This document shows, in pieces, positions 7,286-16,592 of a stretch of 64,000 nucleotides of DNA. The notes under the pieces are model-generated. The model searched no databases. It was not told the origin of the DNA and was given only the letters and a program-made list of their open reading frames with translations. Source of the stretch: Vibrio cyclitrophicus (GTDB lineage: Bacteria; Pseudomonadota; Gammaproteobacteria; Enterobacterales; Vibrionaceae); the NCBI GenBank assembly GCA_023206055.1, contig CP065366.1:558001-622000 (forward strand), given 5' to 3'. Each line of letters begins with the position of its first letter. The first letter of the stretch is position 1. The position numbers were made by a program, and so were the translations under genes.

Positions 7286-10135
7286 ATGCCATTGCCTTCT
7301 CAACTCATCACTCACTCCCAGTCTGCTTTTGAGCAATTGTTAGAGCATCAAAGTGAAGCCATCAATACTTGGTCTGAGCCACTGACTGAAGATCTTAAAC
7401 GTGTACTCGGTTTAAGCTGTTTTATTGGTGATTGCCTGCAGCGTGATACGGTTTTATGTGGTGACTTACCTGATATGTTGGCATGCGAAGAACGTGCTGA
7501 AGGGTACCGAGAGCGACTGGCTGAATTACTTTCTGGTTGCGCTGATGAAATGAGCGGCCAGCGCGTGCTGCGTCAATTCCGCAATCGTGAAATGACCTAT
7601 ATTGCTTGGCGTGATTTCATGAGTTCGTGGCAGCTAGAGCAGAGCCTAAACCATCTATCGATGTTGGCTGAGGCGATGATCTTCGAGACCTATCAATGGC
7701 AGTATGATATTTGTTGTAAAGAGTGGGGCACACCATGCAATGAGCAAGGTGAAGCACAGCCGATGCTGATCATTGGTATGGGCAAGCTAGGGGGCGGTGA
7801 GCTCAATTTCTCTTCTGATATCGACCTGATTTTTACCTATCCTGAAAATGGAGAAACCCAAGGTGCAAGACGCAGCATTGCTAATGCGCAGTTCTTTACC
7901 CGTCTAGGGCAACGTATTATCAAGGCGCTTGATCAGCAAACTTTCGATGGATTCTGTTATCGAGTCGACATGCGTCTGCGCCCGTTTGGTGAGAGCGGTC
8001 CACTTGTGATGAGCTATGCCGCACTTGAAGACTATTACCAAGAGCAGGGTCGAGATTGGGAACGCTACGCCATGGTAAAAGCGCGTGTGATGGGCAGCGA
8101 AATGTACCCGGAGTATCAAGAGCTTCGCCAAATGCTACGCCCGTTTGTGTTCCGCCGTTATATTGATTTTAGTGCGATTCAATCTCTGCGCCGAATGAAG
8201 TCTATGATCAGCAGCGAAGTACGTCGTCGCGGTTTATCAAACAACATTAAGCTTGGCTCTGGTGGTATTCGCGAAGTGGAATTTATCGCACAAGTATTCC
8301 AATTGATTCGTGGTGGCCGTGAACCGAGTCTTCGTGGGCGAGGATTACTGGAAACCTTAAGCGCTATTGAATCATTGCATCTACTAGAGGCTGAAGAGGT
8401 AGGGCACTTACGTGAGGCTTATCTGTTTCTACGCCGCCTTGAGAATCTGTTACAAGCAATGGCTGATAAGCAGACTCAAACCTTGCCTGACGGTGAGTTT
8501 GAACAGTTACAGCTTGCCGTTGCCATGCAATTTTCCGATTGGGATAGCTTGATTGTGGCAACTCGTGCTCATATGGCGAATGTACATACCGTGTTCGAAG
8601 ACCTAATTGGCGTTGATGAAGATGACGCGAATCCGATCGCGAGTCACTTTAGTGAACTGTGGGATATGGCCCATAAGCCGGACGTGATTGAACATGTACT
8701 GGAGCATGATATTGCGGTTGCTAGCCCACCAGAAGCGGCGAAAACGATTATTCAGTTTAAAGCTGATCTAGCGAAGAAAACCCTTGGTCCGCGAGGGCGT
8801 GAAGTACTCAATCGACTAATGCCAAAAGTCTTTCAAGCACTGTATACCGCTAAGGATGCAGAGTTTGGTTTGTCGAGAGTGCTTCATCTGTTGCATAAAA
8901 TCGTTACGCGTACCACTTACCTCGAACTACTAGATGAGCACCCTGCCGCGTTGACTCAGTTGGTTCGCTTATGTACCGCTAGTCCGATGATTTCGGAGCA
9001 GTTGGGTCGTTACCCCATTCTGTTAGATGAACTTATCGACCCTCAACAACTCTACAATCCAGTGCCTTTAGAGTCTTACAAGACCGAGCTGCGTGATTAC
9101 CTAGCTCGTATCCCTGAAGATGATATGGAGCAACAGATGGAAGGCCTGCGCCAGTTTAAGCAGACCTGTATCTTAAGAATTGCCGCCGCGGATATTGCGG
9201 GGGCTCTACCTGTCATGAAGGTGAGTGATCACTTGACCTACTTAGCCGAAGCGATTGTTGAGGCGGGGGTCAATCAAGCTTGGTTGCAAGTATCGGCCAA
9301 GTTTGGTGAACCGACCCATGTCAAAGATCGCGAAGGTCGCGGTTTTGCTGTTGTTGGTTATGGCAAAGTCGGCGGTTGGGAGCTTGGCTATAACTCCGAT
9401 CTTGATATCGTGTTCATGCACGACTGCCCGGTACACATCTATACTGACGGTAAGAAAGAGATCGATGGACGCCAATTCTACTTAAGACTGGCGCAGCGTA
9501 TAATTCATATTTTCTCGACCAGAACGGCTTCTGGCATTCTGTACGAAGTCGACACTCGCCTACGCCCTTCTGGTGCATCTGGCCTGTTGGTGAGTCCAAC
9601 CGATGCCTTTGACGAGTATCAGCACAATGACGCGTGGACTTGGGAACACCAAGCTCTAACTCGCGCTCGCATGATTTACGGTGATGACTTATTGGCTTCG
9701 GCATTTGACAAAACTCGCCATGATGTTCTGTGTTTGGCGCGTGATGAGGCAACACTCAAAAAGTCTGTTGTGGATATGCGTGAAAAAATGCGCGGTCATT
9801 TAGGCGGTAAAAAAGCCGATAGATTCATGCTCAAGCAAGATGCGGGTGGAATTACCGATATTGAGTTTTTAGCGCAATATTTAGTACTTCGATATAGCAA
9901 TGAGAAGCCAAAGCTTACTCGTTGGTGTGACAATGTACGAATCTTTGAAAGCTTGTTGTCACAAGGGATTATGAATGAGCAGCAAGGCATGGCATTAACC
10001 CATGCTTATACAACATTAAGAGATGAAATCCACCACCGTAATCTACTCAATCTTGATGCGGATGTGGCGATTGAAAAGTTTGAAATGGAAAGAGAACATG
10101 TTGTTCAAGCATGGAAGCAGTGGATGGAAGCATAA
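7286..10135 (+). CDS. glnE: Bifunctional glutamine synthetase adenylyltransferase / adenylyl-removing enzyme
   Basis: 949 aa, matching the usual ~946. It has two nucleotidyltransferase domains. The N-terminal deadenylylase carries GMGKLGGGELNFSSDIDLIF around residue 163-182. The C-terminal adenylylase carries GYGKVGGWELGYNSDLDIVF around residue 690. Both keep the paired aspartates (DxD) that bind metal. The enzyme adds or removes AMP on glutamine synthetase in response to PII and glutamine, setting ammonium assimilation. The ATG at 7286 follows AAGGAAG and was preferred to an in-frame ATG at 7253. hldE follows 120 nt downstream, as in E. coli. Confidence 0.96.
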   Translation: MPLPSQLITHSQSAFEQLLEHQSEAINTWSEPLTEDLKRVLGLSCFIGDCLQRDTVLCGDLPDMLACEERAEGYRERLAELLSGCADEMSGQRVLRQFRNREMTYIAWRDFMSSWQLEQSLNHLSMLAEAMIFETYQWQYDICCKEWGTPCNEQGEAQPMLIIGMGKLGGGELNFSSDIDLIFTYPENGETQGARRSIANAQFFTRLGQRIIKALDQQTFDGFCYRVDMRLRPFGESGPLVMSYAALEDYYQEQGRDWERYAMVKARVMGSEMYPEYQELRQMLRPFVFRRYIDFSAIQSLRRMKSMISSEVRRRGLSNNIKLGSGGIREVEFIAQVFQLIRGGREPSLRGRGLLETLSAIESLHLLEAEEVGHLREAYLFLRRLENLLQAMADKQTQTLPDGEFEQLQLAVAMQFSDWDSLIVATRAHMANVHTVFEDLIGVDEDDANPIASHFSELWDMAHKPDVIEHVLEHDIAVASPPEAAKTIIQFKADLAKKTLGPRGREVLNRLMPKVFQALYTAKDAEFGLSRVLHLLHKIVTRTTYLELLDEHPAALTQLVRLCTASPMISEQLGRYPILLDELIDPQQLYNPVPLESYKTELRDYLARIPEDDMEQQMEGLRQFKQTCILRIAAADIAGALPVMKVSDHLTYLAEAIVEAGVNQAWLQVSAKFGEPTHVKDREGRGFAVVGYGKVGGWELGYNSDLDIVFMHDCPVHIYTDGKKEIDGRQFYLRLAQRIIHIFSTRTASGILYEVDTRLRPSGASGLLVSPTDAFDEYQHNDAWTWEHQALTRARMIYGDDLLASAFDKTRHDVLCLARDEATLKKSVVDMREKMRGHLGGKKADRFMLKQDAGGITDIEFLAQYLVLRYSNEKPKLTRWCDNVRIFESLLSQGIMNEQQGMALTHAYTTLRDEIHHRNLLNLDADVAIEKFEMEREHVVQAWKQWMEA

Positions 10136-10168
10136 CCTAGTTACAGAGTAATGACGGATGTGTCTATC

Positions 10169-10198
10169 TTGATAGGCTTTTACTCATTTATCTATAGT
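10169..10198 (+). promoter_or_regulatory. Candidate promoter for hldE
   Basis: TTGATA (10169-10174), 18-bp spacer, TATAGT (10193-10198). It would give a leader of about 50 nt before the hldE ATG. A sequence match only. Confidence 0.4.
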
Positions 10199-10256
10199 TT
10201 AGCCTCTGTAATCAGTGTGCTAGACTCTAGCCAGATTCGATTTTTGGAGATCCATA

Positions 10257-11687
10257 ATGAAACCAATTCTACCTGACTACAGCCAATCAGGCGTTCTTGT
10301 TGTCGGTGACGTCATGCTTGACCGTTACTGGTATGGCCCAACTGGCCGTATTTCACCAGAAGCACCTGTACCCGTTGTAAAAGTAGAAAATAACGAAGAG
10401 CGTCCTGGTGGTGCTGCCAACGTAGCAATGAATATTGCTTCTCTTGGTGGCCATGCTCATATCGTTGGTTTGACTGGTAAAGATGAACCTGCTGAGGTGT
10501 TAAAAAATACCTTAGGCGCACTAAAGGTTAAATGTGATTTCGTTGAGTTAGAAGATTACCCCACCATTACTAAACTGCGTGTAATGAGCCGTGGCCAGCA
10601 GCTAATTCGTCTTGATTTTGAAGACAAATTTGAGAATACGGATCCTGAGCTTGTTTTGTCTCGTATGGAACAAGCGCTTCCAAATGTGCGCTCGGTAATT
10701 CTATCTGATTATGCCAAAGGTGCTCTTGAGCACGTGCAGAGTTTTATCCAAAAAGCACGTGCAGCGAACGTACCAGTATTCATCGACCCGAAAGGCGCAG
10801 ACTTTGAACGCTACCGTGGTGCAACCTTGCTTACGCCAAACATGGCTGAGTTCGAGTTGGTTGCTGGCAAAGTAAAATCTGAAGAAGAAATGATCGAAAA
10901 AGGACTCGCACTGATCGAAGAGTTTGATTTCGAAGCTTTGTTGGTAACTCGTAGTGAACATGGTATGACACTACTTCGCAAAGGTTTGGAACCATTCCAT
11001 TTGCCGACTCAAGCGAAAGAAGTGTATGACGTGACGGGTGCTGGCGATACGGTTATCTCGGTACTGGCGGCTTCCGTTGCTGCTGGTAAGCCACTGGATG
11101 AGGCGTGTGCACTGGCGAACGCTGCTGCAGGTGTGGTAGTGGGTAAGCTTGGTACATCTACACTGTCTACTATTGAGTTAGCGGAAGCGATTCACGGTAG
11201 CCAAGATACAGACTACGGCGTTATCTCTGAAGCAGCATTGGTTGAAGCGGTGAAGCGTGCTCGTGCGAAAGGCGAGAAAGTGGTTATGACCAATGGTTGC
11301 TTTGATATTTTGCATGCCGGCCATGTTTCCTACATGAACCACGCGGCTGAGTTGGGCGATCGTTTGATCGTTGCGGTTAATACTGACGAATCAGTGAAGC
11401 GCTTGAAAGGCCCTGGTCGTCCTGTGAACCCAACTGATCGTCGTATGGCAGTATTGGCTGGCTTAGGGGCGGTTGATTGGGTTGTACCATTCTCTGAAGA
11501 TACACCTCAACGTTTAATCTCTGAGGTATTGCCAAGCATTCTTGTGAAAGGTGGTGATTACAAACCTGAAGAGATCGCTGGCGGTGAGGAAGTGATTGCG
11601 GCTGGTGGTGAAGTGAAAGTACTTAACTTTGAAGATGGTTGCTCTACCACTGAAATCATCAAAGCGATTAAAGGTGGCCGAGGCTAA
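10257..11687 (+). CDS. hldE: Bifunctional heptose 7-phosphate kinase / heptose 1-phosphate adenylyltransferase
   Basis: 476 aa, standard length. The N-terminal ribokinase-like domain (about 1-318) carries the PfkB signature DVTGAGDTVISVLAA near residue 259. The C-terminal cytidylyltransferase-type domain (about 340-476) carries TNGCFDILHAGHVSYM near residue 344, including the HxGH nucleotidyl-transfer motif. It makes ADP-D-glycero-manno-heptose for the lipopolysaccharide inner core. GGAG lies before the ATG. The stop codon is intact but its last two bases belong to the target-site duplication of an insertion sequence, which starts 7 nt after the stop and separates hldE from its terminator at 13024-13054. 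Confidence 0.96.
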   Translation: MKPILPDYSQSGVLVVGDVMLDRYWYGPTGRISPEAPVPVVKVENNEERPGGAANVAMNIASLGGHAHIVGLTGKDEPAEVLKNTLGALKVKCDFVELEDYPTITKLRVMSRGQQLIRLDFEDKFENTDPELVLSRMEQALPNVRSVILSDYAKGALEHVQSFIQKARAANVPVFIDPKGADFERYRGATLLTPNMAEFELVAGKVKSEEEMIEKGLALIEEFDFEALLVTRSEHGMTLLRKGLEPFHLPTQAKEVYDVTGAGDTVISVLAASVAAGKPLDEACALANAAAGVVVGKLGTSTLSTIELAEAIHGSQDTDYGVISEAALVEAVKRARAKGEKVVMTNGCFDILHAGHVSYMNHAAELGDRLIVAVNTDESVKRLKGPGRPVNPTDRRMAVLAGLGAVDWVVPFSEDTPQRLISEVLPSILVKGGDYKPEEIAGGEEVIAAGGEVKVLNFEDGCSTTEIIKAIKGGRG

Positions 11688-11693
11688 ATTTTA
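11686..11693. repeat. Left target-site duplication of the ISL3-family element
   Basis: AAATTTTA at 11686-11693 is repeated exactly at 12986-12993 on the other side of the element. Eight bp is the expected duplication size for ISL3-family transposition. The first two A's are the last two bases of the hldE stop codon. Confidence 0.9.
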
Positions 11694-11696
11694 GGT

Positions 11697-12890
11697 TCAT
11701 CGCGGCTTTCCGGGGAAAGCCGCTTTTATCTTCAAGAAGAAGTAGTCTGTATCTCGATACCCATACCCCATTCGCTTGATTAGTTTTATCTTGTTGTTTA
11801 TCCCTTCCAGTGTGCAGGTGTTTAACGGGTAACTTGCCGATGCGATAATGCCGTGAAGATAAGGACTCAGTTTTCCTGCAAACTCTTTCAATGGCTTAAT
11901 TCCACTCTCTTGTACCTGTTCATACCACGCATCCCAAAGCCCCTTAGCGTGCCTTTCTGACTCACAATACCAAAGCTCTTTGAGTTGGGCTCCGAGTATA
12001 TAAGTGGTCATCAAGTCCTTATTGATATTCAATATTTCGGCAAGATAGCTGTCTTGCCGAGTATTTAAGTTGCCTCTGTTCTTCAACAACACCCAGCGTG
12101 AGCGTTTGACCCATTGTCTCGCTTTTTTATCTTGCTTGAGTTTATTGGCTTGGTCGACTCTGACTCTATCCATTACCTCACGACCGAACTTAGCGACAAC
12201 ATGGAACAAGTCGTAAACGATTTTTGCGTTCGGGCAGTGCGCTTGAACTTCAAGGTCAAAAGCCGTATTCATGTCCATCGCGACTGCCTCGATATTATTG
12301 CCATGCTTGCCTAACTGCTCGAAGAACGGTCGTATGTCCTTTCGGCTACGGCCTAACCCTATCCAAATGACTTGGTGAGTCTTAGCATCAGCGATGACAG
12401 TGGCATACCGATGTCCTTTAAAGATGGCGAACTCATCCATGACGAGTTGTCTTAGTCCCTCCCATTTCACTGGCGGTACTACTTGTCTAAGTCGACGTTT
12501 ATCTATCTCTTTAATGGTGTGCCAATGAACGCTAGTTAGCTGAGAAATATGCTTAATGGGAAGAAGGGGTAAAAGTTGTTCTATATAGCTTTTTAGGCGC
12601 TTCGTTATACGAGCATAAGGCTCTAACCAAGATAGCGACTCTGTTTTTATGCCGCAGTCACGACACTTAATCCTTCGTGTTTGAACGGAAAGTTCAACAG
12701 GAACACCGAGCAACATGGCCTCTTTCACATGGCGCCATTGATATTCATGGATAGCCTCTGCCTCGAGACCACAAAGGCATTTAGCCTCAGAGTTAGGTTT
12801 AAGAGTAAGGGTAATAAGTGATGCTGTCTGGTGAGACTTTACTATTTGAAAGCCTTCCCAGAATGAAGATAGGAAAGTATGATTCGGCAT
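11697..12890 (-). CDS. ISL3-family transposase
   Basis: 397 aa, full-length. N-terminal zinc-binding cysteines (C38, C40, C76, C79) form the ISL3-type finger. A helix-turn-helix region follows near 100-135, then a DDE catalytic core with likely acidic residues D152 (MDEFAIFKGH), D206 (AVAMDMNTAF) and E362 (TLEGINNKIK). It cuts and joins the element's own ends. The stop codon overlaps the left terminal repeat, which is usual for compact insertion sequences. A hairpin inside the 3' end of the gene (11702-11723) also looks like a rightward terminator. Confidence 0.92.
   Translation of the reverse strand: MPNHTFLSSFWEGFQIVKSHQTASLITLTLKPNSEAKCLCGLEAEAIHEYQWRHVKEAMLLGVPVELSVQTRRIKCRDCGIKTESLSWLEPYARITKRLKSYIEQLLPLLPIKHISQLTSVHWHTIKEIDKRRLRQVVPPVKWEGLRQLVMDEFAIFKGHRYATVIADAKTHQVIWIGLGRSRKDIRPFFEQLGKHGNNIEAVAMDMNTAFDLEVQAHCPNAKIVYDLFHVVAKFGREVMDRVRVDQANKLKQDKKARQWVKRSRWVLLKNRGNLNTRQDSYLAEILNINKDLMTTYILGAQLKELWYCESERHAKGLWDAWYEQVQESGIKPLKEFAGKLSPYLHGIIASASYPLNTCTLEGINNKIKLIKRMGYGYRDTDYFFLKIKAAFPGKPR
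11702..11727 (+). terminator. Terminator-like hairpin inside the left end of the ISL3 element
   Basis: GCGGCTTTCC (11702-11711), loop GG, GGAAAGCCGC (11714-11723), then TTTT. The T run is on the plus strand, so it would stop transcripts entering from hldE. The minus strand has no T run after the stem. Confidence 0.6.
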
Positions 12891-12985
12891 GGAAACGGTA
12901 GTTTGTGTATGATTTTTGTTTGGCGACTAAACCATATCACTTACTACCGTTTTTGTTTTTAGTTCCCGCTAATCCGCGATGAACC

Positions 12986-12993
12986 AAATTTTA
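12986..12993. repeat. Right target-site duplication of the ISL3-family element
   Basis: AAATTTTA, an exact copy of 11686-11693, directly abutting the right inverted repeat. Confidence 0.9.
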
Positions 12994-13023
12994 GCGCTCT
13001 AATACCGAGGTTCGATAGATAAT

Positions 13024-13054
13024 AAAAATGCCGCTCAAAATGAGCGGCATTTTT
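13024..13054. terminator. Bidirectional terminator for hldE (ancestral) and tolC
   Basis: 14-bp perfect stem 13024-13037 / 13041-13054 (core TGCCGCTCA/TGAGCGGCA), loop AAA, flanked by A5 and T5. It lies 27 nt from the tolC stop and, before the insertion, would have been about 35 nt from the hldE stop. Confidence 0.88.
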
Positions 13055-13080
13055 GTAACGGTAACTTGAGTGATTAAGAG

Positions 13081-14406
13081 TTACTTACTTGCTACTTTTA
13101 GACCTGCGTTTACATCAACAATGTCTTGTTCGCTTAGCGTGCCAACTGCTTGACGAAGCTGAAGTACACTTAGGATGTAGTTGTAACGAGCATCTGAAAG
13201 GTTTTTGTTCGCATCGTATAGACGACGAGTGGAATCTAGTACGTCAACGATAGTACGAGTACCTACATCAAAACCAGCTTCTGTTGCTTCCAGCGCAGAT
13301 TGAGCAGAAACTACAGATTGTTCGTAAGCGCGCAGCGCACCAATCGAAGCACTGATGTTGTTGTTGAATGCACGTACGTCTTTTACAACGCTACGGTAAG
13401 TCGCTTCTAGGTCTTCACTTGCTGCTACGTAGTTGTATTCAGCCTGTTTAGTCAAAGAAGTTGTGCTACCACCCGTGTATAGAGGCACAACTAAGTTCAA
13501 GCCAATGTTTAAGTTGTCTTGGTCGTAATCTTGAGTGCTGTTTGATTGGTCTGAGAGAGCGTAACTACCATCTAGTGTTAAGCTTGGTAGGTGACCAGAG
13601 TTTGCTAGAGAGATATTGTCTTTAGCGATGTCTTGAGAAATACGCGATGCCAATAGGCTTAGGTTTTTCTGTTGAGCTTGTTCAACCAGTGCAACTGCAG
13701 ACTCAGAAGATTTACTTGCTGAGAAACGATCAGTATCTAGGATGCTTAGGTTAGAGTGTTCCTGACCTGTAATCTCACGAAGACCTTCGTAGCTATTTGT
13801 TAGGTCGTTCTCTGCAAGAACTTCATCAGCCAAAACGCCATCGTACTGAGCTTGTGCATCGTGTACATCGGTAATTGCTGAAAGACCTACTTCGAAACGC
13901 TGCTTTGTTTGCTCTAGTTGACGAGCAACCGCTGCTTTCTCTGCACGAACAAATTCTAGGTTATCTTGAGCTCGAAGTACGTCGAAGTATGCTGTTGCTG
14001 TACGCAGGATCAAGGCTTGTTGTTCTGCCGCGTAAGCTGAATCAGATTGACGAGCAGTTTTCTCTGCCGTGTCTAGCGTAATCCAAGAAGAACGCTGGTA
14101 AAGCTCTTGACTGAAGCCAACCCCAACACCCCAATTATTGTTGTCAATATTTGAGTTGCCTGTCGAGTCATAATCACGTTCACCACGGTTAATGTCGTAG
14201 TTAGCCGTTAGGTTGATTTGCGGTAACAAAGAGCTACGGCTTGACGTTACTGCTTCAAAAGCGGCATCGCGCTGCGCTGCTGAACGAAGAAGTTGTGGAT
14301 CGTTCTGTTTTGCTTGGTCGTAAACTTCAGCTAGCGTATCAGCAAAAGCTGACGAACTCAGGCTGCCAATTGCTGCACTGATAAATAGTGGAAGCAGTTT
14401 TTTCAT
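13081..14406 (-). CDS. tolC: Outer-membrane efflux channel TolC
   Basis: 441 aa. Signal peptide 1-22 ending SSAFA before DTLAEVYDQAKQNDP, the typical mature start of TolC-family channels. The body shows the internal duplication of the family (two helical hairpins plus beta strands), for example repeated alanine-rich coiled-coil stretches at about 120-200 and 330-410. The trimer forms the outer-membrane exit duct for RND/ABC multidrug pumps and type I secretion. It is divergent from nudF, as in E. coli where tolC faces nudF-yqiB-cpdA-yqiA-parE. Confidence 0.95.
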   Translation of the reverse strand: MKKLLPLFISAAIGSLSSSAFADTLAEVYDQAKQNDPQLLRSAAQRDAAFEAVTSSRSSLLPQINLTANYDINRGERDYDSTGNSNIDNNNWGVGVGFSQELYQRSSWITLDTAEKTARQSDSAYAAEQQALILRTATAYFDVLRAQDNLEFVRAEKAAVARQLEQTKQRFEVGLSAITDVHDAQAQYDGVLADEVLAENDLTNSYEGLREITGQEHSNLSILDTDRFSASKSSESAVALVEQAQQKNLSLLASRISQDIAKDNISLANSGHLPSLTLDGSYALSDQSNSTQDYDQDNLNIGLNLVVPLYTGGSTTSLTKQAEYNYVAASEDLEATYRSVVKDVRAFNNNISASIGALRAYEQSVVSAQSALEATEAGFDVGTRTIVDVLDSTRRLYDANKNLSDARYNYILSVLQLRQAVGTLSEQDIVDVNAGLKVASK

Positions 14407-14633
14407 TTTCCTATTCCTGCCTTTTATGGAATTTTCTTTAAAAGAGTTTAACCCAGTTTGGTGGTAATTTACTCGAAAATTTGCACTTTTTTACACTTAG
14501 CTGTCCACTTGTGCAATATTTATTTTTTAAAACTTAACTTTAATTATAAATTTTGTATAAAAAGTTGAACCTTATCCTTGGTAGTTAACTCGGACAATGA
14601 GTAAACTATAAAGATCACTTAGTGAGGTACCAA

Positions 14634-15263
14634 ATGCAACAGTATGACAATCAACGACATGAGTTTACTCCGCAAGATGTGGAAATAGTCTCAAAAGAGA
14701 CACTGTTTCGTGGTTTTTTCAAGATGGTTAAGTACACATTTAAACATAGACTGTTTGAGGGCGGCTGGAGCCAACCAATAGAGCGTGAGATGTTTGAGCG
14801 TGGACATGCTGCCGCTTTGCTACCCTATGATCCTGTGCGTGACGAAGTTGTGATCGTCGAACAGATCCGTGTCGGTGCTCTAGAGCATGAGAACCCATGG
14901 CAATACGAAATTGTTGCTGGGATCATTGATACCGATGAATCACCACAAGATGTCGCTCGTCGTGAGGCGATGGAAGAAGCTGGGGTCGAAGTCGGATCTG
15001 TATTGCCTATTACTTCGTATTACCCTTCATCTGGTGGTTGCTCAGAAAAGCTCGACGTCTTTGTTGGCTGTGTCGATGCAACGACCGCTAAAGGGGTACA
15101 CGGATTGGACTACGAAGGTGAAGACATTCGTGTACAAGTGATGAGTCGCGAAGCCGCTTATCAGTTGGTAAAAGAGGGTGTGTTTGAAAATGGAGCCACG
15201 ATCATTGCGCTACAGTGGCTACAATTGAACTACCAAGAATTACAGTCAGAGTGGATAGATTAA
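14634..15263 (+). CDS. nudF: ADP-ribose diphosphatase (Nudix hydrolase)
   Basis: 209 aa. The Nudix box runs from G96 to G117 (G96, E102, R110-E111, E114-E115, G117), matching Gx5Ex7REUxEExGU with catalytic glutamates. The enzyme splits ADP-ribose to AMP and ribose 5-phosphate. The start is the ATG at 14634 with AGTGAGG 6 nt upstream; the GTG at 14622 falls inside that ribosome-binding site and is unlikely. It is the first gene of a tight rightward cluster, with yqiB starting 4 nt after its stop. Confidence 0.93.
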   Translation: MQQYDNQRHEFTPQDVEIVSKETLFRGFFKMVKYTFKHRLFEGGWSQPIEREMFERGHAAALLPYDPVRDEVVIVEQIRVGALEHENPWQYEIVAGIIDTDESPQDVARREAMEEAGVEVGSVLPITSYYPSSGGCSEKLDVFVGCVDATTAKGVHGLDYEGEDIRVQVMSREAAYQLVKEGVFENGATIIALQWLQLNYQELQSEWID

Positions 15264-15267
15264 CGTC

Positions 15268-15708
15268 ATGCCAAATATCGCGGTCAAAAAACCGTATCAT
15301 GTTGATCTTGCTGAATTGATGCGAGTTTACGAGACTAACTATGCCAAACTGAATGCTTTGTTACCGGTTGGGCATGAGGTTGGCGATGTTCGCTGTTACC
15401 AAGCCGTTAATATGGTGTATCAATTGACAGTGAATGAGGTCACAAAATACACCACATTAATAGATATATGTCAGAGTGATGCGATGCCAGTGTTTCCTTT
15501 GCCAAAAATGTCTGTCAGGCTATATCACGACGCTCGAGTTGCAGAAGTGTGCGCTAGCGGGGATTTTTCGCGAGTCAAAGCGAAATATGACTATCCCAAC
15601 ACTAAGCTTCTGCAAAAGGACGAGAAATTTCAATTGAATAAATTTCTTGGGGAATGGTTAACGTTTTGTTTAAAAACGGGTATCAGTCGAACCCCGATTG
15701 CCTTTTAA
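15268..15708 (+). CDS. yqiB: DUF1249 family protein YqiB
   Basis: 146 aa, soluble, no signal peptide. Matches the DUF1249/YqiB family: conserved N-terminal YHVDLAELMRVYETNYAKL, central YHDARVAEVC and the C-terminal QKDEKFQLNKFLGEWL. Function is not established. It starts 4 nt after nudF and precedes cpdA, a gene order shared with E. coli. Confidence 0.88.
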   Translation: MPNIAVKKPYHVDLAELMRVYETNYAKLNALLPVGHEVGDVRCYQAVNMVYQLTVNEVTKYTTLIDICQSDAMPVFPLPKMSVRLYHDARVAEVCASGDFSRVKAKYDYPNTKLLQKDEKFQLNKFLGEWLTFCLKTGISRTPIAF

Positions 15709-15767
15709 TTGAACCTATTTATCAACACTTTTAAAGTCTAAACAGTAACGTATCTGGATTTGTTATT

Positions 15768-16592
15768 TTGGAATTATCACACACTTCAAAATTTGATGAG
15801 AGCACTATTAAGCTTGTGCAGCTAACGGACACGCATTTATTTGCGCCGAGCAATGGCAGCTTATTAAGCATCAACACTCAAGATAGCTTTCGTGCTGTAG
15901 TCGATGGCATAGTTAGTCAGGGCTTTGACTATCAAGCGATTTTAGCAACGGGTGATATCTCTCAAGATCACAGTGCTGAGTCGTACCATAAATTTGAGTC
16001 AGGGATTCAACCTTTGGAAAAGCCATGTTATTGGCTGCCAGGGAACCATGACTTTAAGCCTAATATGGGCAGTGTTTTACCATCACCACAAATACAGTGT
16101 GTTGAGCATGTCTTGTTAGGTGATAACTGGCAGATGGTGATGCTGGACTCTCAGGTGGTTGGTGTACCTCATGGTCGCCTCAGTGATCAGCAGCTTGATC
16201 TGTTAGAACAAAAGCTGACGGAATTCCCTGAACGTAATACCTTGGTTCTATTGCACCATCATCCATTATTGGTTGGCAGTGCATGGTTGGATCAACATAA
16301 CCTAAAAGACGCCGATCAATTTTGGGACGTGGTTCAACAGCACACCAATGTTAAGGCCGTACTGTGTGGTCACGTTCATCAAGACATGAACCGAGATCAT
16401 CATGGTGTACAGGTCATGGCAACACCGTCGACTTGTGTACAATTCAAACCTAACTCGAACGACTTTGCTGTTGATACAGTACCTCCAGGCTGGCGAGAGA
16501 TAGAATTGCACCAAGATGGAACGGTTACGACAGAAGTTCGCCGTTTACCTCATGGGCAATTCCTACCTGATTTTGCTGCAGGAGGGTATTAA
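15768..16592 (+). CDS. cpdA: 3',5'-cyclic-AMP phosphodiesterase
   Basis: 274 aa from a TTG start; no ATG lies before the first catalytic motif, and E. coli CpdA has a similarly short lead-in. Metallophosphoesterase motifs in order: DTH (residues 21-23), GDISQD, GNHD, HHHP and GHVHQD, together supplying a dinuclear metal site. It degrades cAMP in the cytoplasm and so tunes CRP-dependent regulation. Its stop overlaps the ATG of yqiA (TAATG), indicating translational coupling. The TTG start is inferred; the upstream ribosome-binding site is weak. Confidence 0.9.
   Translation: MELSHTSKFDESTIKLVQLTDTHLFAPSNGSLLSINTQDSFRAVVDGIVSQGFDYQAILATGDISQDHSAESYHKFESGIQPLEKPCYWLPGNHDFKPNMGSVLPSPQIQCVEHVLLGDNWQMVMLDSQVVGVPHGRLSDQQLDLLEQKLTEFPERNTLVLLHHHPLLVGSAWLDQHNLKDADQFWDVVQQHTNVKAVLCGHVHQDMNRDHHGVQVMATPSTCVQFKPNSNDFAVDTVPPGWREIELHQDGTVTTEVRRLPHGQFLPDFAAGGY

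Larger units (their letters stand above)
11694..12985 (-). mobile_element. Complete ISL3-family insertion sequence (1,292 bp)
   Basis: The ends begin with a perfect 12-bp inverted repeat, GGTTCATCGCGG (11694-11705) and its complement at 12974-12985, with weaker matching extending to about 24 bp. Perfect 8-bp direct repeats (AAATTTTA) flank it. It holds one intact transposase reading leftward. Intact ends, intact gene and a perfect duplication suggest a fairly recent insertion. The site is exactly after hldE, so no gene is broken. Confidence 0.92.

Noticed and set aside
9414..9755. 113-codon antisense ORF in glnE
   Set aside because: Lies within the conserved C-terminal adenylyltransferase domain of glnE; composition is that of a reverse-strand shadow.
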